The translations under genes were made by a program, and so were the position numbers. The notes under the pieces are model-generated. The model was not told the DNA's origin. It saw nothing but the letters and a program-made list of their open reading frames with translations, and made no database searches. Below are positions 38,447-48,208 of a DNA stretch of 64,000 bases, piece by piece (within the stretch, counting starts at the first letter, position 1; each line of letters starts with the position of its first letter). The stretch lies in contig JFLX01000106.1 of the NCBI GenBank assembly GCA_000634215.1, positions 1-64,000 on the forward strand. The letters run 5' to 3'. This DNA is from Prochlorococcus sp. scB243_495L20 (lineage in GTDB: Bacteria > Cyanobacteriota > Cyanobacteriia > PCC-6307 > Cyanobiaceae).

Positions 38447-38740
38447 TTACTTCTTATTTGATGGTTTACGACTAAACATCGCGAGCATTCGATCAGTTAC
38501 AAAGAAACCTCCTACAACGTTGAAAAGAGCAAATCCAAGAGAAACTGAACCAATGATTAAAAGTGGTACGTTACCTTCTGCTTTTACAATTAAAGTCAAA
38601 GCTGCAAGCATTGTTATTCCTGAAATTGCATTTGCTCCACTCATTAGAGGTGTGTGAAGAGTAGGAGGAACTTTTCCAATTAACTCGAGACCTAATAAAC
38701 TACCAAGTAAAAGAACCCAAAGAAGACTTATAAAAGACAT
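38447..38740 (-). CDS. pntA2: NAD(P) transhydrogenase subunit alpha part 2
   Basis: 97 residues, three membrane spans: LLWVLLLGSLLGLELIGKVP, PTLHTPLMSGANAISGITML, VNVVGGFFVTDRMLAMF-like end (FNVVGGFFVTDRMLAMFSRK). It is the membrane part of PntA as a separate protein, the usual split form in cyanobacteria. Lies 8 bases before pntB and 12 after pntA1. Confidence 0.95.
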   Translation of the reverse strand: MSFISLLWVLLLGSLLGLELIGKVPPTLHTPLMSGANAISGITMLAALTLIVKAEGNVPLLIIGSVSLGFALFNVVGGFFVTDRMLAMFSRKPSNKK

Positions 38741-38752
38741 AATTTTAAAACC

Positions 38753-39883
38753 TCAATTTTCAAAAACTTTATTTTGAAGAACAACTCCTTCATCGCTTAA
38801 TAAACATCCAGAAATGAGTTCATCCTCTTTATCTAATTTAATTACACCATCTTTTATAAATGGTGTAATCAAAGATGTTAAGTTCTTAGCATAAAGAGAA
38901 CTTGCATCATAAGGAACTGAAGAGGGTAATTCGCCCGCTCCTATAAGTTTTACCCCATCTTTGATAATAGTTTCATTTGATTTTGTTCCTTCGCAGTTGC
39001 CTCCCTGAGAAACTGCTAAATCAATAACGACTGCTCCAGGCCTCATTTTTTCAATCATGGGTGCGTCAATTAAAACGGGGGCCTTTTTACCTAGAACTTG
39101 CGCAGTACATATAGCAACATCAGCTTCAGATAAATATTTAGTTAAAGTTGCCTTCTGTTTTGAGAGGAATTCGGGTGTTACAGCTTTCGCATAACCTCCT
39201 GCCTCTCCAGGCTTTTCCTCAACTTCAGGAAGTTCTATAAATCTAGCTCCAAGGGACTCTACTTGTTCTTTAACAGCAGGTCTAATATCAGATACGAATA
39301 CTATTGCTCCAAGTCTTTTTGCTGTCGCAACTGCCTGTAATCCTGCTACGCCTCCACCAAGAACAACTACTTTGGCAGGTTGGACTGTCCCTGCTGCAGT
39401 CATAAGCATTGGGAAATATCTATCTAACTCACTTGCAGCCAAAAGAACTGCTTTATATCCAGCAATATTGGCCTGTGAAGAAAGAACATCAGAAGATTGA
39501 GCTCTACTAATCCTCGGAAGCAACTCTAGTGATAAAGCTGAAATCTTAGTACTATTTATAATCCTAAGAAGCTGCTTATTGCCATATGGGTTAAGAAGAC
39601 CAAGAAGAACAGCGCCTTTCTTTAACTTAGTTAAATTATCCTCTGATGGAGTTTGAACACAAAATATTAAGTCCGCTTCACCCCAAATTTTTTGATCTGA
39701 GCTGTTTATTATTGTTCCGCCCGATTCTTTATATGATAAGTCACTAAATCCTGATAATTTTCCTGCTGAACTTTCAATATAAACATCACATCCAAGGCTT
39801 TTTAATTTCTTTACCGCTTCTGGTGTAGCTGAAACTCTCCTTTCACCAGAGCTTGTTTCGGAAGGAATAAGTATCTTTGTCAA
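38753..39883 (-). CDS. pntA1: NAD(P) transhydrogenase subunit alpha part 1
   Basis: 376 residues. Soluble NAD(H)-binding domain I: MTKILIPSETSSGERRVSAT, GLLNPYGNKQLL, RISRAQSSDVLSSQANIAGY, Rossmann loop VVLGGGVAGLQAVATAKRLG, FIELPEVEEKPGEAGGYAKA, RPGAVVIDLAVSQGGNCEGT. First gene of pntA1-pntA2-pntB-hydrolase. Confidence 0.96.
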   Translation of the reverse strand: MTKILIPSETSSGERRVSATPEAVKKLKSLGCDVYIESSAGKLSGFSDLSYKESGGTIINSSDQKIWGEADLIFCVQTPSEDNLTKLKKGAVLLGLLNPYGNKQLLRIINSTKISALSLELLPRISRAQSSDVLSSQANIAGYKAVLLAASELDRYFPMLMTAAGTVQPAKVVVLGGGVAGLQAVATAKRLGAIVFVSDIRPAVKEQVESLGARFIELPEVEEKPGEAGGYAKAVTPEFLSKQKATLTKYLSEADVAICTAQVLGKKAPVLIDAPMIEKMRPGAVVIDLAVSQGGNCEGTKSNETIIKDGVKLIGAGELPSSVPYDASSLYAKNLTSLITPFIKDGVIKLDKEDELISGCLLSDEGVVLQNKVFEN

Positions 39884-40010
39884 TTTATTTATTTTTTTAA
39901 CATACTAAATATAAATAGAAGAAAGTCAAAAGTCTTGGATTTTTGTTAAAAATATATTTTCTTTTCTATAAAAAATAGCTATCTAGAATATAAAGGTACT
40001 TAATAATCTA

Positions 40011-40589
40011 ATGAGTATAAAAGCAATCGAATGTCCTGATGGAGTATGTCACAGTCATCATGGTGGACATGCTGTTCCAAGGCAAGCTATGCAGAAAAAC
40101 CTAGAAAAGCATGGTAAAGACTGGTGCGAGAAATTAGCAGAGAGAATTTATGAAATGTCAGTTGATACTTATTCACAGACAGTCATGCCCAGTCTCCACT
40201 CAGCAGGCTGGCAAAGAAGACATTTAGATTGGGAATTTAAGCTGGCAGAAAATGATTCTGAACCTGATGAAGCTCTTGTTGAAGGAATTATTAATGCCAC
40301 AGAAAGCTTTCTAAGGAGTAGTGAAGTGCATCGATTATTTATTCAAGAATTAGTTCAGGGTACATTCGAGGAAGCAAATGATAAAAAAATAATTTCTAAA
40401 GCAATAAAATCTATCATTGAAGAAGAAATTGTTAGTTCACTAAGAGAAAAGAAAGAAACTCTTTTAAAAAAAATATCCGCAAAATTAATATCAGAAGAAA
40501 AAGTTAGCGAGGAACTTGCAATAAATTCAGCTAAAGAGGGTTTTGAGGAAGTTGAAAGGCTACTTGCAAATCACAGCGAGGCAGTCTAA
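40011..40589 (+). CDS. Conserved picocyanobacterial hypothetical protein
   Basis: 192 residues. N-terminal Cys/His-rich segment (IECPDGVCHSHHGGHAVPRQ) that could bind metal, then a helical body with SAGWQRRHLDWEFKLAENDS and a long charged C-terminal helix region (about 120-190). Cytoplasmic, no known domain recognised. Divergent from pntA1. Confidence 0.65.
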   Translation: MSIKAIECPDGVCHSHHGGHAVPRQAMQKNLEKHGKDWCEKLAERIYEMSVDTYSQTVMPSLHSAGWQRRHLDWEFKLAENDSEPDEALVEGIINATESFLRSSEVHRLFIQELVQGTFEEANDKKIISKAIKSIIEEEIVSSLREKKETLLKKISAKLISEEKVSEELAINSAKEGFEEVERLLANHSEAV

Positions 40590-40744
40590 CTCTATTTTTT
40601 TTATATTTTCTTTATAATTTACCCAAAAATTGGCTCAAATATAAATTAAAGATTAAATTATTGTTTGGAAGTACAAAGTTGTAACTTATTAGACAATACA
40701 TAGGTTCTCTGGTGTGTTTATCTATATACAACTTAAATCTTGGA

Positions 40745-40969
40745 ATGGACAATTTCATTAGAAAAAGGATCGACATAGCGACCTGTTGGGCAACCAATAG
40801 AATTTCTGCAATGGACACTTTAGAAAGGTATGAAGACAGTTATGCAATCGCAGAAGAATTTAGAGAGTGGATATTACATATTGGAGAAAAGAACGAAAAT
40901 TTAAAAGATTCTGTTTTAAACTTCCCAAAGGAATTAAAAAAGTTATTAGATCAAAAAGTCAACGATTGA
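40745..40969 (+). CDS. 74-residue conserved hypothetical protein
   Basis: From ATG 40745 (MDNFIRKRIDIATCWATNRI); the open frame extends 11 codons upstream without a better start. SAMDTLERYEDSYAIAEEFR EWILHIGEKN, helical and acidic. Followed by trxB. Function unknown. Confidence 0.55.
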   Translation: MDNFIRKRIDIATCWATNRISAMDTLERYEDSYAIAEEFREWILHIGEKNENLKDSVLNFPKELKKLLDQKVND

Positions 40970-41048
40970 GTAATAAATATATCGAGTGAAATCCGCCCTA
41001 CATTATTTGGGTTAGTTTATTATTATTAATATTGAAATTAGCAAATAA

Positions 41049-42425
41049 ATGGAGAATAAAGAGAACACTTCAAATGTAGAAAATGTTGTAATTATTGGTT
41101 CAGGTCCTGCAGGATATACAGCTGCAATTTATGCAGCAAGAGCAAATCTTCAACCATTGCTCGTTACAGGATTTAATTCTGGTGGAATTCCTGGTGGCCA
41201 ATTAATGACTACAACATTTGTTGAAAATTATCCAGGTTTTCCAGATGGTGTACTTGGTCCTGAATTAATGGATCTAATGAAAGCTCAAGCCGAAAGATGG
41301 GGTACTAATTTATACGAAAGTGATGTTGTCTCAATAAATACTGATTCACATCCCTTTGAATTAAAAACTTTAGAAGGAACTATAAAATCTAACTCAATTA
41401 TTATTGCAACTGGAGCAAGTGCAAATAGATTAGGCGTGATAAATGAAGATAAATTCTGGAGTAAAGGAATAAGTGCGTGTGCAATATGTGATGGAGCGAC
41501 CCCACAATTTAGAGGTGAAGAATTAGCTGTTATTGGAGGGGGTGACTCTGCATGTGAAGAAGCAGCATATCTCACAAAGTATGGAAGCAAAGTGCATTTG
41601 ATTGTTAGATCAGAAAAATTAAGGGCTAGCGCAGCAATGGTAGATAGAGTAAAAGCTAATCCAAAGATAGAAATTCATTGGAACACAAAAGTTAATAAAG
41701 CGGATGGCTCTGAATGGCTTGAGAAAATAGAAACTATTCACCCTCTAGAAGGTAAAGGGGAAATTAATATAAAAGGTCTTTTTTACGCGATAGGGCACAC
41801 ACCAAATACGAAGTTCTTAGCCAACAAAATTGATTTAGATAATAAAGGATATATTGCTTGCAAATCAGGAAGGCCAGAAACATCTATTGAAGGCATCTTC
41901 GCAGCAGGTGACGTTGTTGATTCTGAGTGGAGACAAGGAGTTACCGCCGCAGGAACTGGGTGCATGGCAGCATTAGCTACCGAAAGGTGGCTAGCCGAGA
42001 AAAACTTAGCAAAAACTATAGTCAGAGAAACACCAGAACCAGAAAAAAAACTTAATTCATCAGATTTTAATGAAGAAGAAGTTAATGAAGATACTTTCGA
42101 TGCAAATTCTGAATGGCAAAAAGGCAGTTATGCATTAAGGAAACTTTATCACGAGAGTAAAAAACCTATCTTAGTAATTTTTAGTTCTCCAAGTTGCGGC
42201 CCATGTCATGTTTTAAAACCTCAGTTAAAAAGGGTAATTAAAGAACTTGATGGTGCAGTTCTTGGCGTTGAAATAGATATTGATAAAGATCAAGATATTG
42301 CAAAACAAGCTGGTATTAATGGCACACCAACAGTTCAACTTTTTAAAGAAAAATTATTAAAAAAACAATGGCAAGGTGTTAAACAAAGAAGTGAGTTTAA
42401 AGAAGCGATAAAAAATATTATCTAA
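41049..42425 (+). CDS. ntrC: NADPH-thioredoxin reductase with fused thioredoxin domain (NTRC)
   Basis: 458 residues: thioredoxin reductase (1-320) plus thioredoxin (about 350-458). FAD motif IIGSGPAGYTAAIYAA (15-30), redox CAICDG (Cys144, Cys147), NADPH loop VIGGGDSACEEA, FAD motif FAAGDVVDSEWRQGVTAAGT. The C-terminal domain has CGPC (383-386) and the cis-Pro NGTPTVQLF. NTRC is the bifunctional reductase known from plastids and cyanobacteria; it keeps 2-Cys peroxiredoxins and tetrapyrrole enzymes reduced with NADPH. Confidence 0.95.
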   Translation: MENKENTSNVENVVIIGSGPAGYTAAIYAARANLQPLLVTGFNSGGIPGGQLMTTTFVENYPGFPDGVLGPELMDLMKAQAERWGTNLYESDVVSINTDSHPFELKTLEGTIKSNSIIIATGASANRLGVINEDKFWSKGISACAICDGATPQFRGEELAVIGGGDSACEEAAYLTKYGSKVHLIVRSEKLRASAAMVDRVKANPKIEIHWNTKVNKADGSEWLEKIETIHPLEGKGEINIKGLFYAIGHTPNTKFLANKIDLDNKGYIACKSGRPETSIEGIFAAGDVVDSEWRQGVTAAGTGCMAALATERWLAEKNLAKTIVRETPEPEKKLNSSDFNEEEVNEDTFDANSEWQKGSYALRKLYHESKKPILVIFSSPSCGPCHVLKPQLKRVIKELDGAVLGVEIDIDKDQDIAKQAGINGTPTVQLFKEKLLKKQWQGVKQRSEFKEAIKNII

Positions 42426-42434
42426 AGTAACTTT

Positions 42435-42701
42435 TTATTTATTATTTCTCTTGGGATTATTTTTATTAGTAGTAGGTTTAGCATTGCCTGCATTCCTCTC
42501 TCTATAAGTTATCCTCCCTCTAGAAAGATCATAAGGACTTATCTCAACTAACACTTTGTCTCCAGCTAATAATTTAATTCTAAATTTAGTCAATTTACCT
42601 GCAGCTCTACATAAACATTGATGTCCTTCAGGTTGTTCTAAGGTAACCAAATAAAATCCATTCCCCTGCTCTTTTTCTATTACACCTGAAGTTTCAATCA
42701 T
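42435..42701 (-). CDS. infA: IF-1-like translation initiation factor (divergent)
   Basis: 88 residues with the S1/OB fold of IF-1: MIETSGVIEKEQGNGFYLVT, LLAGDKVLVEISPYDLSRGR, ITYRER, then a 20-residue Asn/Lys-rich tail absent from normal IF-1 (about 72 residues). The central part (QCLCRAAGKLTKFRIKL) has cysteines and lacks the HISGK block of standard IF-1. It is not in a ribosomal-protein operon, so I take it as a paralogue. Confidence 0.8.
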   Translation of the reverse strand: MIETSGVIEKEQGNGFYLVTLEQPEGHQCLCRAAGKLTKFRIKLLAGDKVLVEISPYDLSRGRITYRERNAGNAKPTTNKNNPKRNNK

Positions 42702-42793
42702 TAATTAATCTTTTACTAAGTACATATTATCAGAAAAAGATTAGCCAAAATTGATTTAAAAAAAATTACATACCAAAAAATATGCAATTCAAT

Positions 42794-43006
42794 TCAAATT
42801 GAAAATTTAATTTCATTAATTATTTGCAGTTGTCCATAGTAAAAATTTGCTTTCGCAATTTTTTCAGAATCTTCTAATTGATCAAAAAAAACAAACCCAA
42901 GGCTTTCCCATAATGAAGATCCGCAAACATTATTCAATTCATTTTTTGCTTCTTTTGCAAAATTATCTAGTTTTCGTTCAAGGTTTTTAGACTTAGAAAC
43001 AGACAT
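42794..43006 (-). CDS. 70-residue hypothetical protein
   Basis: MSVSKSKNLERKLDNFAKEA, KNELNNVCGSSLWESLGFVF, FDQLEDSEKIAKANFYYGQL. Soluble, helical, one Cys. Function unknown. Confidence 0.5.
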   Translation of the reverse strand: MSVSKSKNLERKLDNFAKEAKNELNNVCGSSLWESLGFVFFDQLEDSEKIAKANFYYGQLQIINEIKFSI

Positions 43007-43062
43007 AGGTCAATAATATTTAATATAGTACAAATATACTATATGATTCTAAAATTGCAATA

Positions 43063-44025
43063 TTAAAAAGGTAATCTCTTTTTTTCTTCAATATTAAGAT
43101 CTGCTTCCATTTCCCTTAATCTTTTAAGTATTTGTTGATAGTACTCCTTTATATAACTATCTAGTGAGGTCATATCCTCTTTTTTAAGTTCCAATATTTC
43201 GTAAGTTTTGCTCATTTCAGCATCTAGTGATTCACCACTACTAGTTACTTCAGCAAAAGCCAATCGCTCAGCAACATTAAGAGAATCTTGGAAAAAGGAA
43301 ACTACTTTTTGAGTGACACTAATAAGGAATGGGGAAACTCTAAAGATTTTCGCCTTTTTTTCACTAAATTTTTCACATAAAGATATAACTTCATTTGAAT
43401 CCCATGCTTTGGGACCTACTAATGGCAATGATGTTCTGTGAGTTTTTGGATTATTTACTGCTGCTACAATAACTTTCGCCATATCTTGAGTATTCATATA
43501 AGCAATTTTAGTTGGAGTCCCACTCATCCACACTGCTTGACTATCCAAGATTGGGATTGCGAATTGACCAATAACTCCTTGCATAAAAGCTGCGCATTTG
43601 AAGATTGTATAGTCTAAACTCGATTTTTCAAGAAGTTTTTCAGTGCAAAATTTAATGTCCATTAAAGGAACATTTCTAAACTTTTCTGTTAGGAGGATAG
43701 AAAGGAATATTACCCTTTTTACGTTTAAAGATTCGCAAGCATTGAATAAGTTTAGTTTTCCATCCCAATCAATTTCATAAATACTTTTTGGATCATCTGG
43801 CCTACTAGTCGCTGCATCAATAACTACTTCAATATCTTGCAATGCATATTCGATATCAGAAGAATTTAATAAATTACCTTTTGTTAGCTCACAACCCCAT
43901 TCTTGTAGAAAGGAAGATTTTCTTGGATTTCTTACAAAGCATCTTACTTCATGTCCCTCTTCTATAGCTTGCTTTGCTATTTGTCTACCAAGTGTCCCTG
44001 TTGCTCCTACTAAAAGAATCTTCAT
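43063..44025 (-). CDS. ycf39: Ycf39, photosystem II assembly factor
   Basis: 320 residues, atypical short-chain dehydrogenase. NADP loop LLVGATGTLGRQIAKQA (4-20), FVRNPRKSSFLQEWGCELTK GNLL, VIDAATSRP, YEIDWDGKLNLFNAC. Ycf39/HCF244 works with Hlips to deliver chlorophyll to newly made D1. The gene lies 57 bases downstream of petM on the same strand, a likely operon. Confidence 0.92.
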   Translation of the reverse strand: MKILLVGATGTLGRQIAKQAIEEGHEVRCFVRNPRKSSFLQEWGCELTKGNLLNSSDIEYALQDIEVVIDAATSRPDDPKSIYEIDWDGKLNLFNACESLNVKRVIFLSILLTEKFRNVPLMDIKFCTEKLLEKSSLDYTIFKCAAFMQGVIGQFAIPILDSQAVWMSGTPTKIAYMNTQDMAKVIVAAVNNPKTHRTSLPLVGPKAWDSNEVISLCEKFSEKKAKIFRVSPFLISVTQKVVSFFQDSLNVAERLAFAEVTSSGESLDAEMSKTYEILELKKEDMTSLDSYIKEYYQQILKRLREMEADLNIEEKKRLPF

Positions 44026-44082
44026 ACTTAAGATTTACTTAACTTTAAGACCATAACTCAAATTGTGATGTATCCGTGAGAA

Positions 44083-44181
44083 TCAGTCTCCCTGAAACTT
44101 TAATAACAAAGCCCCACCAACTAATCCTATTGGTATCAGTATCCAAAAAACTGCTGCAATACTAAAAATTTCTTTAGCCAT
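44083..44181 (-). CDS. petM: Cytochrome b6f subunit 7 (PetM)
   Basis: 32 residues: [32 protein letters not shown]. An almost exact match to known cyanobacterial PetM: one transmembrane helix and the terminal KFQGD. Structural subunit of the thylakoid b6f complex. Confidence 0.95.
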
Positions 44182-44274
44182 AGTAAAATTGAATGATTAC
44201 TATAATTTACATTCAAAATACATTTATTTGTAAAAAATGTAGATAATTCAAATATCTTGAAAATTTTTGAATAT

Positions 44275-45216
44275 ATGAATAATAATTTTAAAAAAAATAT
44301 AAACATTCCTAATTACTGGAATTGGAATGGTTTTAAAATTTGTTGGAGTGTTACAGGCGAAGAAAATGAGATTCCAATTATCTTTCTCCACGGATTTGGA
44401 GCAAGTCGAAAACATTGGAGAAATAATTTAGAGTATTTTGCGAAAAAGAATTTTGCCTCTTATTCCTTGGATTTAATAGGATTTGGGGATTCAGATCAAC
44501 CTGGGATTAGACAAATTGGAAAATTAAATAATGAGATTTGGTGTGATCAAGTGAAAGACTTTATTGCACAGGTAGTAAGACCAAAGAATTCTGGGAAAGT
44601 AATTCTTATTGGCAATTCCCTTGGATCACTAGTTGCTTTAACATGCGCTGTTTCATTAGAGGATCAGATTGCAACAGTTATTGCATCTCCTTTGCCAGAT
44701 CAAATTCAAGAAAATAAAAAGTCCATAACAAAAAAATCATCATTTAAGAAATTTCAAGATAGATTCATAACAATATTTTTTTTGTTTTTCCCTTTGGAGA
44801 TTATTTTATTTTTAATAACTAAATTAGGAGTTATTAAACTGGGACTAAATTCTGCATATTTCAAAAAAGATAACATTGATCGCGAACTAATAGATTTGGT
44901 AACAAAACCAGTTTTAAGGAGAACTTCAGCTAGATCATTAAGAGCAATGTGTATTGGTATGTCTTCAAGAGATAATAAATTTCAAGCTTCTTACCTTTTG
45001 AGGAAACTGAGCGCCTCAAAAAAAGTTCCTTTTTTATTGATTTGGGGAGAAAAAGATAATTTCATACCTTTGTTTGTTGGTAAAAAGATTGCAAATTTCC
45101 ATAGATGGGTAAAATTAAAAATAGTATCCAATTCAGGGCATTGTATTCATGATGAAGACCCCTCAGTATTCAACAGAATTTCTTATGAATGGATTAGAGA
45201 TTTAAAAACCTTTTAA
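44275..45216 (+). CDS. Alpha/beta hydrolase
   Basis: 313 residues from ATG 44275 (a TTG six codons upstream is possible). IIFLHGFGASRKHWRNNLEY (oxyanion HG), DLIGFGDSDQP, nucleophile elbow LIGNSLGSLVAL (Ser), acid in WGEKDNFIPL and His in SNSGHCIHDEDPS. Typical cyanobacterial epoxide-hydrolase/haloperoxidase-like esterase; substrate unknown. Followed three bases later by ilvN. Confidence 0.85.
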   Translation: MNNNFKKNINIPNYWNWNGFKICWSVTGEENEIPIIFLHGFGASRKHWRNNLEYFAKKNFASYSLDLIGFGDSDQPGIRQIGKLNNEIWCDQVKDFIAQVVRPKNSGKVILIGNSLGSLVALTCAVSLEDQIATVIASPLPDQIQENKKSITKKSSFKKFQDRFITIFFLFFPLEIILFLITKLGVIKLGLNSAYFKKDNIDRELIDLVTKPVLRRTSARSLRAMCIGMSSRDNKFQASYLLRKLSASKKVPFLLIWGEKDNFIPLFVGKKIANFHRWVKLKIVSNSGHCIHDEDPSVFNRISYEWIRDLKTF

Positions 45217-45219
45217 AAT

Positions 45220-45744
45220 ATGAAGCATACATTATCAGTTCTTGTAGAAGATGAATCTGGAGCCTTGAGTAGAATCTCAGGTCTATTTGCTAGAAGGGGA
45301 TTCAACATAGATAGCCTTGCAGTAGGACCTGCTGAATCTAAAGGGATTTCAAGGTTAACAATGGTAGTAGAGGGTGATGATGAAACTCTTCAACAAATGA
45401 CTAAGCAACTTAATAAGTTATTTAATGTTCTAGGAGTTGTAGATTTTACTAATCTCGCAGCTGTTGAGAGGGAATTGATGTTACTAAAAGTTTCATCGAA
45501 AGAGGATACTAGGAGTAACATCCTTGATATAGTACAGATTTTCCGCGCAAAAGTTGTTGATGTATCAGATATGGCCTTAACTCTCGAGGTTGTTGGGGAT
45601 CCTGGAAAGTTAGTTGCTCTAGAGAAATTACTCGAGCCGTACGGCATCCTTGAAATAGCAAGGACTGGTAAGGTAGCTCTTAAACGCTCTTCAGGAGTTA
45701 ATACAGAAATGTTGAAAATAAACAAATACTCTCTAGAAATTTAA
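45220..45744 (+). CDS. ilvN: Acetolactate synthase small subunit
   Basis: 174 residues. N-terminal ACT domain: [37 protein letters not shown], then the IlvN C-terminal domain ([43 protein letters not shown]). Binds valine and activates the catalytic subunit IlvB in branched-chain amino acid synthesis. Convergent with the cyclophilin gene, overlapping 4 bases. Confidence 0.95.
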   Translation: MKHTLSVLVEDESGALSRISGLFARRGFNIDSLAVGPAESKGISRLTMVVEGDDETLQQMTKQLNKLFNVLGVVDFTNLAAVERELMLLKVSSKEDTRSNILDIVQIFRAKVVDVSDMALTLEVVGDPGKLVALEKLLEPYGILEIARTGKVALKRSSGVNTEMLKINKYSLEI

Positions 45745-46394
45745 TTAGATATCTGGACTGACTTGATGTAGTCTTCTTTATTGATTTTTTTGAGTACGTC
45801 TAATCCGTTAATAATCTTTCCAAAAATCGAATATCTTCCATCTAGTTCTGGGATCTTACTAGTAACAAAAAAAAATTCAGTAGATGAGGACTTATACTTA
45901 CCTCTCTTAACCATAGCGATTGATCCACTCTCAAAAGTATTAACTAAATTTTCAGTTTCATTAGGATTTTTTATTTGGTAGTTATATCTTGGTTTTATTT
46001 CTTGTTTGAATTTTATTTCTAAAGGTATTGATGGACTTGTTTTATTCAGGTTTTGTTTTTGTTCAAAATAAAATTTGTTTTCTGGGTTAACACCACCATG
46101 TATAAACCTTATTTCGGAATGATTTATAATTTTATAAAATTTTTGATTTACATAAATACTATTGTCGATATTTTCCAGAAAGTTTGATACTGTTACTGGG
46201 TTATCTTTACCAAATAATTTAACCTCAAAATCACCTCTTGAAGTTTTAAAACTAACTACTTTATTATTCTGAGTGCAACTTAATTTAAGTTTTTGACAGT
46301 AATAACTTGAATCTCCCTTATATTTATAACTACAAGCTTGAACCAAAAACAAAACCTGTACAAAATATAATGTTTTAAAATATTTTTTTTTTAT
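45741..46394 (-). CDS. Cyclophilin-type peptidyl-prolyl isomerase lipoprotein
   Basis: Core is a cyclophilin: [71 protein letters not shown]. From the TTG at 46352 the head is only MFLVQAC. In the same frame upstream, (I)[20 protein letters not shown] gives a full lipoprotein signal with lipobox VQAC, starting at ATA (46394-46392). That ATA overlaps the ycf4 stop (ATAA), as coupled genes do with ATGA. I therefore prefer the non-canonical start. Periplasmic, anchored to a membrane. Confidence 0.75.
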   Translation of the reverse strand: MKKKYFKTLYFVQVLFLVQACSYKYKGDSSYYCQKLKLSCTQNNKVVSFKTSRGDFEVKLFGKDNPVTVSNFLENIDNSIYVNQKFYKIINHSEIRFIHGGVNPENKFYFEQKQNLNKTSPSIPLEIKFKQEIKPRYNYQIKNPNETENLVNTFESGSIAMVKRGKYKSSSTEFFFVTSKIPELDGRYSIFGKIINGLDVLKKINKEDYIKSVQISN

Positions 46395-46948
46395 TTTAGG
46401 CCCTCCAGATTAACATTTAAAAATTTAGCTAGACGAGCTCCTTCTTCTTCAACTTGAAGAAGTGGTTTAAGTTCACCTGCTCCGCTTAAAGGGAGAGGTT
46501 TTTTTCTACCTTTTAATACTAATGCAATTCTTCTTCTAGGATTAAATCCCTCACTTATATCCAACTTAACAGATTTAATTTCATCGAAATTTAATTTAAC
46601 TTCAACATCTTTAAATAATCCTTTTCTCTTTATTTCAACTGATTTTGAGGACTTATCAAAATAATTACTTCCTGAACCAAAGTTTATGTAAACTAGATAC
46701 CACAAATAAAGGTTTAATAAATTAGCTATTACTCCGTATGCTCCCATTATTATTCCTTGAGGGATAAACAATAAAGTTGAAGGATTTCCTAAAGGTAATA
46801 AATCTCTTCCTGTGTAGCTAGATATAGAGGCCAAAAGAAAACCAATACCTCCTATAGTTAGCATTCCTCCAATAATATAATTTGAAATTTTTCTTGATCC
46901 ACCAATTTTTTGTTCGATTTTATCGAAAGACGTGAGGTCTGAATTCAT
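46391..46948 (-). CDS. ycf4: Photosystem I assembly protein Ycf4
   Basis: 185 residues. Two N-terminal spans (ISNYIIGGMLTIGGIGFLLA; LLFIPQGIIMGAYGVIANLL), YLWYLVYINFGSGSNYFDKS, GLFKDVEVKLNFDEIKSVKL, NPRRRIALVLKGRKKPLPLS. Thylakoid scaffold for photosystem I assembly. Its stop overlaps the proposed start of the cyclophilin gene. Divergent from psbD. Confidence 0.95.
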   Translation of the reverse strand: MNSDLTSFDKIEQKIGGSRKISNYIIGGMLTIGGIGFLLASISSYTGRDLLPLGNPSTLLFIPQGIIMGAYGVIANLLNLYLWYLVYINFGSGSNYFDKSSKSVEIKRKGLFKDVEVKLNFDEIKSVKLDISEGFNPRRRIALVLKGRKKPLPLSGAGELKPLLQVEEEGARLAKFLNVNLEGLK

Positions 46949-47131
46949 TTTTATCTTTTTTTAGAGCCTAATTCAGATAATTTAACAAACTAAGGGAGTA
47001 TTCTTACCTATTTTTTAATAAAAAAGTCAGGAAAGCTTTACAAGGCATTTCAGATATACAAATATTTCCCCACATTACTCTCAATCTTTGTTACAGTCAC
47101 TGCGTATCCCGAAGCTAAAAAACGATTTCTC

Positions 47132-48208
47132 ATGACGATCGCAGTTGGTAGCGCCCCACAAAGAGGATGGTTTGATGTCCTCGATGATTGGCTGAAGCGT
47201 GACCGCTTTGTATTTATTGGTTGGTCCGGACTACTTTTACTTCCTTGTGCATATCTTGCGATAGGTGGTTGGTTTGTCGGAACAACATTTGTTACCTCTT
47301 GGTACACACACGGAGTTGCAAGCTCATACCTTGAAGGTTGTAACTTTTTAACAGCAGCTGTAAGTACCCCTGGTGATGCCATGGGACACAGTCTTCTATT
47401 TTTATGGGGTCCTGAAGCCCAAGGTAGTTTCGTAAGATGGCTACAACTTGGTGGTCTTTGGAACTTCGTTGCATTACATGGAGTATTTGGCCTAATTGGT
47501 TTTATGCTTCGTCAGTTTGAAATTGCTGGCCTTGTTGGAATTAGACCTTACAACGCTTTAGCATTCTCAGCAGTAATTGCAGTATTTACAAGTATTTTCC
47601 TTATTTATCCTTTAGGACAGCATAGTTGGTTCTTCGCACCTTCATTCGGTGTTGCAGCAATCTTCCGTTACATTCTGTTCATTCAAGGTTTTCACAATAT
47701 TACTTTAAATCCATTTCACATGATGGGTGTTGCTGGAATTCTTGGTGGTGCTCTACTTTGCGCTATTCATGGAGCTACAGTACAAAACACTTTGTATGAA
47801 GATACAAGTATTTATACAGATGGTAAGGTTCAAAGTTCAACATTTAGAGCTTTTGACCCAACTCAAGAAGAAGAAACCTATTCAATGATTACAGCGAATA
47901 GATTCTGGAGTCAAATCTTCGGCATTGCTTTCTCAAACAAGCGTTTCTTACATTTCTTGATGCTATTTGTACCTGTAATGGGTATGTGGACATCTTCAAT
48001 AGGTATAGTCGGCTTAGCACTAAACTTAAGAGCTTATGATTTCGTAAGCCAAGAAATTCGTGCAGCAGAAGATCCAGAATTTGAAACTTTCTATACAAAA
48101 AATATACTTTTGAACGAAGGTATGCGAGCATGGATGTCTTCTGTGGATCAACCACACGAAAACTTTGTATTCCCTGAGGAGGTTCTTCCACGTGGAAACG
48201 CCCTTTAA
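47132..48208 (+). CDS. psbD: Photosystem II D2 protein
   Basis: 358 residues, near-identical in form to D2 from cyanobacteria: [20 protein letters not shown], five spans, [40 protein letters not shown], and the C-terminus [12 protein letters not shown]. Reaction-centre subunit carrying P680 chlorophylls, Q_A and Tyr-D. The end overlaps psbC by 17 bp, the classic psbDC arrangement. Confidence 0.99.
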   Translation: MTIAVGSAPQRGWFDVLDDWLKRDRFVFIGWSGLLLLPCAYLAIGGWFVGTTFVTSWYTHGVASSYLEGCNFLTAAVSTPGDAMGHSLLFLWGPEAQGSFVRWLQLGGLWNFVALHGVFGLIGFMLRQFEIAGLVGIRPYNALAFSAVIAVFTSIFLIYPLGQHSWFFAPSFGVAAIFRYILFIQGFHNITLNPFHMMGVAGILGGALLCAIHGATVQNTLYEDTSIYTDGKVQSSTFRAFDPTQEEETYSMITANRFWSQIFGIAFSNKRFLHFLMLFVPVMGMWTSSIGIVGLALNLRAYDFVSQEIRAAEDPEFETFYTKNILLNEGMRAWMSSVDQPHENFVFPEEVLPRGNAL

